This document shows, in pieces, positions 16,627 to 24,900 of a stretch of DNA of 35,014 nt. How positions within the stretch are numbered: position 1 is the stretch's first letter; each line of letters opens with the position of its first letter. The position numbers and the translations under genes were made by a program. A model generated the notes under the pieces. It saw nothing but the letters and a program-made list of their open reading frames with translations. It made no database searches and was not told the DNA's origin. Source of the DNA: an uncultured Ruminococcus sp. (lineage in GTDB: Bacteria; Bacillota; Clostridia; Monoglobales; Monoglobaceae); NCBI GenBank assembly GCA_902797885.1, contig CADBUP010000081.1:1-35014 (forward strand), written 5' to 3'.

Positions 16627-17640
16627 ATGAATATTTTGGTTACAGGCGGCGCCGGCTATATCGGCAGTCACACTTGCGTTGAGTTACTTGAAAACGGCTA
16701 TGACATCGCTGTGCTCGACAATCTCGACAACAGCTGTGAGGAAGCGCTTGAACGTGTTAAAAAGATTACCGGAAAGGATTTTCCGTTCTATAAGGTTGAC
16801 CTTCTTGACTATGAGGCGACCGACAAGGTCTTTGCTGAGAACAAGTTTGACGCGGTTATTCACTTTGCCGGTCTTAAGGCTGTAGGTGAAAGCGTTGCTC
16901 AGCCGCTTCGTTACTATCACAATAATATTACCGGAACATTAAACCTCTTAGATATAATGAACAAATACAACGTTAAAAAGATGGTATTTTCTTCATCAGC
17001 CACCGTTTACGGCGATCCGCATACGGTTCCGATTAAAGAGGACTTTCCTCTTTCCTGCACCAACCCCTACGGTCAGACAAAGCTGACTATCGAATATATC
17101 TTAAAGGATTTGTGCAAGTCCGATCCCGATTGGGGCGTTATTCTTCTCAGATACTTCAACCCGGTAGGCGCTCATAAGAGCGGTCTCATCGGCGAAGACC
17201 CGAACGGTATCCCGAATAACCTGATGCCGTATATTTCACAGGTTGCTATCGGAAAGCTCGAGTGCCTCTCGGTATTCGGTGACGACTACGACACAAAAGA
17301 CGGCACAGGTGTTCGTGATTACATTCACGTTACCGACCTTGCGGTGGGTCACCTCAACGCTCTCGAAAAAATTAAAGACGAAAAAGGTGTATTGATTTAC
17401 AACCTCGGAACAGGCGTAGGCTACAGCGTTTTGGATATGGTTAAGGCATTTTCTAAAGCCTGCGGAAAGGATATAAAATATAAAATTGTCGGCAGACGTC
17501 CCGGAGATATCGCGGCTTGTTATGCTGACCCGTCAAAGGCTAATAAGGAACTCGGCTTTAAGGCGGTTCACACACTCGACGAAATGTGTGCCGATACCTG
17601 GAACTGGCAGACAAAGAATCCGAACGGATATAAAGGCTAA
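16627..17640 (+). CDS. galE: UDP-glucose 4-epimerase GalE
   Basis: A 337-residue short-chain dehydrogenase-type enzyme that interconverts UDP-glucose and UDP-galactose with bound NAD, for the Leloir pathway and for sugar-nucleotide supply. The N-terminal NAD motif [10 protein letters not shown], the catalytic serine region FSSSATVYG (121-129) and the YxxxK pair in PYGQTK (Tyr148, Lys152) are all present, and the length equals E. coli GalE within one residue. The ATG at 16627 is favoured: GGGG ends nine bases upstream, and the protein then begins MNILVTGG as in the family. A TTG two codons earlier is too near the ribosome site. It stands alone behind its own promoter. Confidence 0.95.
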   Translation: MNILVTGGAGYIGSHTCVELLENGYDIAVLDNLDNSCEEALERVKKITGKDFPFYKVDLLDYEATDKVFAENKFDAVIHFAGLKAVGESVAQPLRYYHNNITGTLNLLDIMNKYNVKKMVFSSSATVYGDPHTVPIKEDFPLSCTNPYGQTKLTIEYILKDLCKSDPDWGVILLRYFNPVGAHKSGLIGEDPNGIPNNLMPYISQVAIGKLECLSVFGDDYDTKDGTGVRDYIHVTDLAVGHLNALEKIKDEKGVLIYNLGTGVGYSVLDMVKAFSKACGKDIKYKIVGRRPGDIAACYADPSKANKELGFKAVHTLDEMCADTWNWQTKNPNGYKG

Positions 17641-17667
17641 AAAAGCTAAAAAGCTAAAAATCGAGCG

Positions 17668-17688
17668 GCTCCCCTTTTTAAGGGGAGC
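17668..17688 (+). terminator. Hairpin after galE (weak terminator)
   Basis: GCTCCCCTT (17668-17676) and AAGGGGAGC (17680-17688) pair perfectly around TTT. The following TGTTATAT is a poor T-run, so some read-through into azlC is likely. The preceding bases contain the duplicated word AAAAGCTA. Confidence 0.6.
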
Positions 17689-17722
17689 TGTTATATATGA
17701 TTACAGTTAGGAGTTTAATATC

Positions 17723-18445
17723 GTGCAGTCAACAAAAGAGAAAAATTCAACGGCTTTCCGTGATGGAATCCGCGACGGAATCCCGATTGCGCTGGGTTAC
17801 CTCGCAGTATCTTTTTCACTCGGAATAGCCGCGAAAAACGCAGGTCTTTCGGTTTTTCAGTCATTTATCGTCAGCGCCCTCTGTAACGCTTCAGCAGGGG
17901 AGTACGCAGGGATAACTCTGATTGCCGCGAAGGCGGCGTATATAGAAATCGCGATTATGACTTTCATAGCCAACGCGCGATATATGCTTATGACCTGTGC
18001 GCTGAGCCAGCGAATCTCGCCCGATACAAGTCTTATCCACCGAATGATAATGGGTTTTTACACAACTGACGAGCTTTTTGCAATTTCCATATCGCGGCCG
18101 GGATATGCCAATCCGTTTTATATGTACGGGGCGGTTGCGGTTGCTGCACCGGGCTGGGCATTCGGAACAGCCCTCGGCGCGATTGCCGGAAGCATTCTTC
18201 CGCTAAGACTCGTCAGCGCACTCAGCGTTGCTCTTTACGGAATGTTTTTGGCGGTTATCATTCCGCCCGCCCGTAAAAACAAAATTATCGCCGGAATAAT
18301 TATCTTCTGCTTTGCGGCGAGCTATGCCGCGGCGAGCCTGCCCATATTCAGCGGAATCTCTGAGGGAACAAAAACCATAATTCTTACTGTGGTAATTTCG
18401 ACCGCGGCGGCGGTTCTCTTCCCGAGAAACATTGAGGAGGTCTGA
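17723..18445 (+). CDS. azlC: AzlC family branched-chain amino acid exporter, large subunit
   Basis: A 240-residue polytopic membrane protein. It opens with RDGIRDGIPIALGYLAVSFSLGI, a hallmark of AzlC, and has about five to six hydrophobic helices, with ALCNASAGEYAG and FIANARYMLMTCALSQR between them. With AzlD it forms an exporter for branched-chain and related amino acids. The start is GTG at 17723 with TTAGGAG upstream. azlD begins two bases after its stop. I see no substrate-sensing leader. Confidence 0.9.
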   Translation: MQSTKEKNSTAFRDGIRDGIPIALGYLAVSFSLGIAAKNAGLSVFQSFIVSALCNASAGEYAGITLIAAKAAYIEIAIMTFIANARYMLMTCALSQRISPDTSLIHRMIMGFYTTDELFAISISRPGYANPFYMYGAVAVAAPGWAFGTALGAIAGSILPLRLVSALSVALYGMFLAVIIPPARKNKIIAGIIIFCFAASYAAASLPIFSGISEGTKTIILTVVISTAAAVLFPRNIEEV

Positions 18446-18447
18446 AA

Positions 18448-18762
18448 ATGACTCATAACAGTTATATCTATATATTGATTATGGCGGTTGTCACTTTTGC
18501 CGTTAGAGCGCTTCCCATAACGCTCATACGAAGGCAGATAAAAAGCAGATTTCTTCAGTCATTCCTGTTCTATGTGCCGTATGTCACGCTTTCGGTTATG
18601 ACCTTTCCGGCAATACTCAACGCAACACAAAGTCCGATTTCGGGCGCTCTTGCACTCCTTGCCGGAATCATCGCCGCCTGGTTTGGGGCGAGTCTCTTCA
18701 AGGTGGCCGTTTCATGTTGTGCCGTTGTGCTTATTGTGGAATTTATTTTGCCATTTATATAA
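18448..18762 (+). CDS. azlD: AzlD family branched-chain amino acid exporter, small subunit
   Basis: A 104-residue membrane protein with about four hydrophobic segments and the family pattern AVRALPITLIRR followed by FLQSFLFYVPYVTLSVMTFPAIL. It is the small partner of AzlC. GAGGAGGT lies inside the end of azlC, so translation is coupled. The stop coincides with the start of a strong terminator. Confidence 0.9.
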   Translation: MTHNSYIYILIMAVVTFAVRALPITLIRRQIKSRFLQSFLFYVPYVTLSVMTFPAILNATQSPISGALALLAGIIAAWFGASLFKVAVSCCAVVLIVEFILPFI

Positions 18763-18792
18763 AGAAAGCCGCTCAACTGAGCGGCTTTCTTT
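18761..18792. terminator. Bidirectional terminator between azlD and yfcE
   Basis: AAAGAAAGCCGCTC (18761-18774) and GAGCGGCTTTCTTT (18779-18792) form a perfect 14-bp stem with an AACT loop. T-rich arms follow on both strands. It overlaps the last base pairs of both convergent genes. Confidence 0.9.
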
Positions 18793-19324
18793 ATATACTT
18801 ACTATATTTCCGTCTAAATCCCTCCAGATAAATCTTGAATCCTCATAAACCATATAGCCGTGATGACTGCCCTCTTTAGGTATCGAAACCGACCCCGGAT
18901 TCATATATGTATAATCACCATGGGAAACGCACTTCGGAATATGCGTGTGTCCGTTCAGCAAGATATCACACTTCCCCATCGGCGGAAGATTTTTTTCATT
19001 ATAGATATGCCCGTGCGTTGCGAAGATAATCCTTCCGTCAAGGTCGAGAATACTATAATCAGCCATTATGGGAAAATCAAGTACCATCTGGTCGACCTCC
19101 GCATCACAATTCCCGCGGACACAAATTATTTCGTCCTTTATATTGTTAAGCATAGCTATAACCGACTTTGGATTATAGCCGCGGGGAAGGTCATTCCTCG
19201 GGCCGTGATACAATATATCGCCCAAAAGCAAAAGCTTATCGGGCTTTTCATCGTTATATCTCTTTAAAAGTTCCTCACAATATAATGAAGAGCCGTGAAT
19301 ATCTGATGCAATCATTAGTTTCAT
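18791..19324 (-). CDS. yfcE: YfcE-type metallophosphodiesterase
   Basis: A 177-residue calcineurin-like phosphoesterase. All metal-site blocks are present: DIHG near residue 8, GDILYHGPRN, RGNCDAEVD, THGH and NGHTHIP, then NPGSVSIPK. The opening KLM-ASDIHG and the HGPRN/NPGSVSIPK blocks closely match E. coli YfcE (184 residues), which hydrolyses phosphodiesters with Mn2+. I chose the ATG at 19324, seven bases after GGAG; the ATG at 19330 would touch the ribosome site. The gene is monocistronic between a TTGACA promoter and a shared terminator. The biological substrate is unknown. Confidence 0.92.
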   Translation of the reverse strand: MKLMIASDIHGSSLYCEELLKRYNDEKPDKLLLLGDILYHGPRNDLPRGYNPKSVIAMLNNIKDEIICVRGNCDAEVDQMVLDFPIMADYSILDLDGRIIFATHGHIYNEKNLPPMGKCDILLNGHTHIPKCVSHGDYTYMNPGSVSIPKEGSHHGYMVYEDSRFIWRDLDGNIVSI

Positions 19325-19364
19325 AATCATTCTCCTTTTTTCTTAGCGGAAAGATAATAATACC

Positions 19365-19393
19365 CCGTCTCAAAAGCCATAATTCCGAGACGG
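19365..19393 (-). other. Leader hairpin upstream of yfcE
   Basis: CCGTCTC (19365-19371) and GAGACGG (19387-19393) form a 7-bp stem with a 15-nt loop in the 5' leader of yfcE. No T-run follows closely, so it is not a convincing terminator. Function unknown. Confidence 0.45.
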
Positions 19394-19413
19394 CAGATTA
19401 TTTCCTTTCGGCT

Positions 19414-19442
19414 ATCTTATCACACTCACTTTAAATTGTCAA
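19414..19442 (-). promoter_or_regulatory. Promoter of yfcE
   Basis: On the minus strand, TTGACA (19442-19437) is perfect and TAAGAT (19419-19414) lies 17 bp on, with TGA before it. The leader of about 80 nt contains the hairpin at 19365-19393. Confidence 0.8.
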
Positions 19443-19472
19443 GAACAGTCATATCAATAGTAGAAATTGTAC

Positions 19473-19501
19473 TTGAAATTTATGCTGTTTATTGATATAA
19501 T
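19473..19501 (+). promoter_or_regulatory. Promoter of the KdgK-like gene
   Basis: TTGAAA (19473-19478) and TATAAT (19496-19501) are 17 bp apart. The -35 is part of TACTTGAAATTT, repeated exactly before tRNA-Arg and the malic enzyme gene. It is back to back with the yfcE promoter. Confidence 0.8.
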
Positions 19502-19543
19502 TAGATTATATTATTGGCTCAAACGATTTAAGGAGTGATTCTG

Positions 19544-20566
19544 ATGTTTAAAGAAAATACTGAATTTGACATAATCGGTATGGGGGAAGTTATGCTTCGG
19601 CTCTCGCCCCCGGGTAAGGAAACAATTTCTCAAAGCAAGGTCTTTGAAAAAAATGTAGGCGGAAGTGAATTAAACGTTGTCTCGGGTGCGGCTATGCTTG
19701 GCGTTCGCTCGGCAATGATTACCAAAATACCGGCAAACAAAATAGGCCATTTGGTTCGAAATCAAATCTCGGGCGGAAGTGTAAGCGACAAGTATCTTGT
19801 ATATGATAACTCCCCCGAATCACGTCTCGGTATATACTATTACGAAAGCGGCGCATATCCGCGAAAGTCCTCGGTTATCTATGACCGTGCGAGGTCATCT
19901 GTCTGCTCGCTCAGTCTTGACGAGGTTCCCGATGATATCTACACCAAAACAAAAATCTTTCATATAAGCAGTATTACTCTGGCGCTAAACCCCAATCTCC
20001 GCAAGACGGCGCTTGAGGTGATAAAACACTTCCACGAGGCAGGGGCGCTGATTTCATTTGACGTAAATTATAGGGCTGCACTCTGGAGCGAGGACGAAGC
20101 CCGCGCCGTTATCGAGGATGTATTTAACTATGTTGACTTTCTCTTTGTCTCAGAGGAGACATCGCGGCGTATGCTCAGACGCACGGGAACCCTCGAAGAA
20201 ATTATGGAAGGCTATGTAAAAGACTACGGCGTAAAGCTTGTTGCCACAACGAGACGCGAAGCGGTATCACCGACGTGTCATAACTTTAACTCAAAGATTT
20301 TCTATGACGGAAAGTTCTATGAAGAAAAGCCATACAACGGCATTGAGGTTATCGACCGAATCGGAAGCGGTGACGCCTATCTCTCGGGCGTTCTATACGG
20401 TCTTCTTAAAACCGGCGATGTTCAACAGGCGCTTGAACTCGGCAACGCGTCTTCCGCTGTCAAGAACACTGTTCTCGGCGATATGTCGGTAAGCAGTATA
20501 GACGAAATTATGAATGTTGTAAAATCACACAAGGCAACCGGCCGACAGGACGAAATGGTTCGATAG
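19544..20566 (+). CDS. kdgK: PfkB family sugar kinase, probably 2-keto-3-deoxygluconate kinase
   Basis: A 340-residue ribokinase/PfkB-fold kinase. GGSELNVVSGAAMLG (39-53) is the first signature, SFDVNYRAALWS (171-182) is typical of KdgK-type enzymes, and GSGDAYLSG (274-282) carries the catalytic base Asp277 and anion hole. KdgK phosphorylates 2-keto-3-deoxygluconate in uronate breakdown. The usual companions (aldolase, uronate isomerase) are not in view, so the substrate is a family inference; other sugar acids are possible. The ATG at 19544 has AAGGAG eight bases before it; the in-frame GTG at 19535 lies inside that site. Confidence 0.85.
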   Translation: MFKENTEFDIIGMGEVMLRLSPPGKETISQSKVFEKNVGGSELNVVSGAAMLGVRSAMITKIPANKIGHLVRNQISGGSVSDKYLVYDNSPESRLGIYYYESGAYPRKSSVIYDRARSSVCSLSLDEVPDDIYTKTKIFHISSITLALNPNLRKTALEVIKHFHEAGALISFDVNYRAALWSEDEARAVIEDVFNYVDFLFVSEETSRRMLRRTGTLEEIMEGYVKDYGVKLVATTRREAVSPTCHNFNSKIFYDGKFYEEKPYNGIEVIDRIGSGDAYLSGVLYGLLKTGDVQQALELGNASSAVKNTVLGDMSVSSIDEIMNVVKSHKATGRQDEMVR

Positions 20567-20572
20567 GATTTT

Positions 20573-20609
20573 TAATTTGTATCTGCGTATAAAACGCAGA
20601 TACAAATTA
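20573..20609 (+). terminator. Terminator after kdgK
   Basis: A 16-bp perfect stem, TAATTTGTATCTGCGT (20573-20588) with ACGCAGATACAAATTA (20594-20609), and a 5-nt loop, followed by TATTTAAAATATT. The helix is strong but the T-run is imperfect. Confidence 0.75.
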
Positions 20610-20624
20610 TATTTAAAATATTAC

Positions 20625-20653
20625 TTGAAATTTTATCCGAGATATGCTATAAT
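20625..20653 (+). promoter_or_regulatory. Promoter of tRNA-Arg
   Basis: TTGAAA (20625-20630) and TATAAT (20648-20653), 17 bp apart, end 17 bp before the tRNA. The block TACTTGAAATTT is the same as at the kdgK promoter. Confidence 0.85.
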
Positions 20654-20670
20654 ATTTCTCGGATTGATAT

Positions 20671-20747
20671 GTGCCTGTAGCTCAGCTGGATAGAGTGTCA
20701 GACTCCGACTCTGAAGGTCGTGCGTTCGAATCGCATCAGGCATACCA
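20671..20747 (+). tRNA. tRNA-Arg(CCG)
   Basis: GTGCCTG (20671-20677) pairs with CAGGCAT (20737-20743), the first pair being G-U, followed by A and an encoded CCA. The anticodon stem TCAGA/TCTGA encloses CTCCGAC, giving anticodon CCG (arginine, CGG). Position 32 is C, so it could be a substrate of the TtcA-like enzyme at 377; E. coli TtcA acts on several tRNA-Arg species. Confidence 0.95.
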
Positions 20748-20751
20748 AAAT

Positions 20752-20804
20752 GCGGCAAGTCATTGTCCGCCCTCTGATAAGACGGCGGCTTTAAGGCTTG
20801 TCGC
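20752..20804 (+). terminator. Two-part stem after tRNA-Arg, probably its terminator
   Basis: GCGGCAAGTC (20752-20761) pairs with GGCTTGTCGC (20795-20804), 10 pairs with two G-U, and an inner CCGCC/GGCGG stem (20767-20771, 20784-20788) stacks inside. TTATTAATTTT follows. It starts four bases after the CCA. The DUF4317 gene begins 30 nt later, so read-through could also supply its transcript. Confidence 0.55.
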
Positions 20805-20833
20805 TTATTAATTTTAAATTCAAGGAGAATACA

Positions 20834-21958
20834 ATGAACGATAAAGAATTAAGAGAAATCAGACGCAGGTTCAGACCCGACCAAAGCAATATTATGGGCA
20901 TCCGCGGCTGTCTTGTAAACGAAAACCGCGAAATTGTGACAACATTTTATCAGCCGATGGTTAAATGCACCGCCGATGAAAGCGAAAAACTTCTCGCCAT
21001 AATGAAGAAGTCACTATCAGGCGGTCTCGGTTCAAACCTAATCGATATAAGTTTCAGCACAAAGCAGGTAATGGAAAGTGAAGAACATGCGCTTTTAATG
21101 AACATGCGAAAATCCGCGCTTAAGGATGAAGACGCCGTGAATTTGTTTTATAATAAGGTTATAGAAAGCGTGAGTATGGACGGTAACTACGTCATTCTCT
21201 TGGCATATGACAACTATGACGTTTTCTCCTACACCGCTGACGGACAAAAAGATGATTCGACCGACGTTTTCTCATACATAATATGCAGTATTTGCCCTGT
21301 AAAGCAGATGAAAACAGCACTTTCATTTCGCGATTATGACAACTCGTTTCATTCAATCGATGCCGATTTAATGCTCTGCCCGCCACAGCTCGGATTTATG
21401 TTTCCGTCATTTGATGACCGCTGTGCAAACATTTACGGCGCACTTTATTATACAAAAGATATTTCAAACATAAACGAAATGTTTATCGAAAAAATATTCA
21501 ATACTCCCCTGCCTATGTCCGCTTCCGAACAAAAAGAGTCATTTGAAAGCTGTCTTGTCGAAACTCTTGAAGGCGAATGCGATTTCGAGACTGTCCGCTC
21601 GGTTCATGAACAGATTTCCGAAATTGTTCGCGAGCATAAGGAATCAAAGGATGACGAACCTCTCACCATGACTAAGAAAAGACTTGAAGAAGTTCTTGAA
21701 TATTGCGGCGTTGACGAAGAAAAGGTCGGAACGTTCGACAAAAAGTATGATGACGAGTTCGGCTCTGACACCGAAATCAATCCCAAAAATATAGTAGATG
21801 TCAAGAAATTTGAGCTTGCCACCCCCGATGTAACCATAAAGGTAAACCCCGAACGCAAAGAACTGGTCTCAACTCAGATAATCAATGGAGTAAAGTATAT
21901 TTTAATCCGTGCCGCCGATGGCGTAGAGGTAAACGGAGTAAACATAAATATAAAATAA
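20834..21958 (+). CDS. DUF4317 family protein of unknown function
   Basis: A 374-residue soluble protein. The opening LREIRRRFRPDQSNI followed by GIRGCLVNENREIV, and later LSGGLGSNLIDISFSTKQVMESEEH, match my memory of the DUF4317 family, common in gut Clostridia and without known function. No signal peptide, membrane segment or catalytic motif is evident. The C-terminal part is acidic. The ATG at 20834 has AAGGAG six bases upstream; the open frame back to 20798 overlaps the tRNA-linked hairpin and is not coding. No clear promoter of its own is visible, so it may depend on read-through from tRNA-Arg. Confidence 0.75.
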   Translation: MNDKELREIRRRFRPDQSNIMGIRGCLVNENREIVTTFYQPMVKCTADESEKLLAIMKKSLSGGLGSNLIDISFSTKQVMESEEHALLMNMRKSALKDEDAVNLFYNKVIESVSMDGNYVILLAYDNYDVFSYTADGQKDDSTDVFSYIICSICPVKQMKTALSFRDYDNSFHSIDADLMLCPPQLGFMFPSFDDRCANIYGALYYTKDISNINEMFIEKIFNTPLPMSASEQKESFESCLVETLEGECDFETVRSVHEQISEIVREHKESKDDEPLTMTKKRLEEVLEYCGVDEEKVGTFDKKYDDEFGSDTEINPKNIVDVKKFELATPDVTIKVNPERKELVSTQIINGVKYILIRAADGVEVNGVNINIK

Positions 21959-21984
21959 AAGGGGGCGACGCCCCCTTTTATTTT
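21952..21984. terminator. Strong bidirectional terminator between DUF4317 and the SLH gene
   Basis: AAAATAAAAGGGGG (21952-21965) and CCCCCTTTTATTTT (21971-21984) are exact reverse complements around CGACG. The T-rich arms serve both convergent genes. Confidence 0.9.
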
Positions 21985-21985
21985 A

Positions 21986-24900
21986 TCACTTTTTTTCGGT
22001 TTTTAAAAATCTTCCGAGAATTGCAGCCGCCTCAGCTCTTGTTGCACTATCCTTTGGATTTAACGTACTTTCCGTTCTTCCTTTTATTATGCCGCTTCCA
22101 ACCGCGTACTGCAGAGATTCTATTGCATACTCCGAAACATCGCCAAAATCATCGTATGAAAGAATGTTTGTATTTTCTCCCGCCGAAATGTCATATCCTT
22201 TATATTTTGCATATCTGAACATAATAGCCGCTATCTGCTCTCTTGTGATGTTCGCTTCCGGCGCAAACTCAGTTTCGGTTACGCCAAACACGATTCCGTT
22301 CTGCTGTGCCCAGACAACCGCATCGGCGTAATATGCACTCGGGTCAACGTCACTAAATCTGACGTTTTTACCCACATTCGGTTCGCCGTCTGCGCGATAA
22401 AGAATCGTAACAAGCATCGCACGCGTTAAGACTCCGTTCGGTTCAAACATCGTTTCGCTTGTACCTTTCATCAAGCCGTTCTCAGCCGCATATTTTACGT
22501 CTTCAAAGAACCAGTCGCCGCTTTTAACATCGTCAAAGGGATTTTTCCACTCTCCTGAAGTTTCAGTCTGCTTCTCCGTCCACGCCGCATAAAGAGTAAT
22601 ATCTTTCGTCACCCTCTCCGAAAAATCGTATTTTTCGGTCAAATCCTTATCTAAATACCAGCCGTTAAATTTAAATCCTTCCTTTGTCGGCTCTGCCGGC
22701 TCGGTTACCGAATTGTTTCTGACAACCGTCTGACTTGAAACATTGCTTCCGCCGTTGGAATCAAATTTAACCGTAAAGCGCGTCGTTCTGCCTCCGCCGC
22801 CTCCGCCTGTATGCCTTCCGCCGCCGTTACCATCATCGTTTTTATCGGGGTCGGAGCCAAATGTGATTACCGTCTGTGCCGCCGCGGATTCGTTTCCGTT
22901 TACATCTGTCGCGTATAGCCTTACAAGTCCTGTGTCAAGCTCGGGATTGGGAATCGTTTCCGTCATGTGGTTACCGTCCTTGTCAAGAACAGGATTACCT
23001 TCTTCGTCCCATATACCCTGCTCTATTGTGAGCTCAAGCTGACCTTCATATGTGAATCTGCCGTTAGCGTCCGCGGTAGCTGTGCCTTCCTTTCCTTCAA
23101 TGCAAACCGCTGCATTCGGCTCGGTGATTCCGCCTATCTGATACTTGCCCGTTTTCTCATCTGCATATACAACATTCTTATCGAGGCTCAGCATCGGCGC
23201 GGTGTTGTCTAACTCAACCATCAGATACTTGGTTGTTGTATCGGTATATATGCCCTTGTTCACTTTTGCATCGATTCTGAACATTACGGAACCATCAATA
23301 TAACTGTTGATATAGCCCCACTCGGCACCTATATATTTATCATTATTATCAACCCTTGTTATTGTATAATCAGCATTTACATTATTTTTATTCGATACAC
23401 CTATATACCAAGTATTATCATCTCCGTTGCCCGCAGAGGTTGTATACACACCGCTGCCGTCTTCTCCGTCATTTTTCTCAACCGCGTGCTCAACATACTC
23501 TGAACCTCTCAGGGTTTTTAAGGTTACGTCAATATCAATAGGTGTATACTCGGGCAGAAGAGTTTCATTCGATTTTTTCTCTTCGCTGTTGACTTTTGAA
23601 TTGGCTTTGTTTATATTGTTATTTTCTTCATCTTTAACACAATTGTACGCCGAAACGCCAACCACGTATGTCTTGTTCGCTTCAAGAACAGCGTTTTGAT
23701 TTGCCTTCTCCGTTGTTGTTTTGTTCTCGTTGCCGTCATACTCTATATCCGTTCCGCCAACGGTCATAGCCATATCAAGCCTAAATGTCTTGCTTGTGCT
23801 GTCATATGTTACGCCCGGATACTTATTGTCTTTTATTTTCTTGATATCATCCGCGCTGAAATCATATCCCTTACTTGTATCCGTAAGCTCGCCGTTATCA
23901 TCCTTTTGATATATCTTTATCTGATATCCCTCTGCATTTTCTACCTCGTCCCACTCTGCCTGCATAATCTCATTTCCGACAGCCGTAAGGCTTACCCTTT
24001 CCGGAGCGTTCGGCTGAAGAGTGTTTTTATATGAAACTTTATTATCAAACTCAGCTCTGTCAACAGGAAGAAGAACCGTTTGTGTTTCAGTCTCTCCTGT
24101 CTCGTCATTTGTTACCGTAATCGTTTCCTTTTTCAAAAGGCTTGCCGTTACATTATATTTGCCCGTGGGAAGCATTGTTCCCTCTTTAGGAATCTCTAAA
24201 CTTATATTTGAGACATCATTTACATCACTTTGTTCAATCAGATACTCGCTTTTACCCTTCTCGCTTCCGAAGTATGTCGCAAGAACGTATTCTGCACCAT
24301 CTTCCGCGTTTTTAACGCTTCCGCTAATGTTATATCCGCTAAGTGACACATCAAGGCTGTCAAACGGAGCCGAAGCGTTGAGGCTTGCACTAAAGTCTGA
24401 AAGGGTTGATGTAACGTTCCACTTATCGCCGATATTTGAGTTCTCACCCAAACCGATTAATACACAATTCTTACCATCGGCATTTGTAGAAGTATACATA
24501 TTTATGTCTTTCTCGTTTGTTATCTCTTCGTTTTCGTTATATATCGGCTTTGTTAAAGTAACCGCGCTGCCGCCCTTTGAAACAGTAATGCTGTCTGCAA
24601 ATGCGTTTATATCAGTATTTGCATCATTGGGCGTAAGCATCATAAGCACAGTCGCATCGCTTGAAAGCGTCTGACCTGCGTTTGCCTTAAGCTCAACATC
24701 CTTGCTGAAGACGCCGCTGTAAGCCGCTATGCCGGATTCATCGGCGTTATTTACAACCGCAGTATTTAACTCATCCATATTAAGGCTCATTACCGCGAGG
24801 GTTCCGTCTTCTTCGTTCATAACCGCGCTGTAACCGATGGGTTTATGATCCGCCCAATCCCATTCGGGCAGCTTCGACCAAAAAGGTTTTATTGTAAATC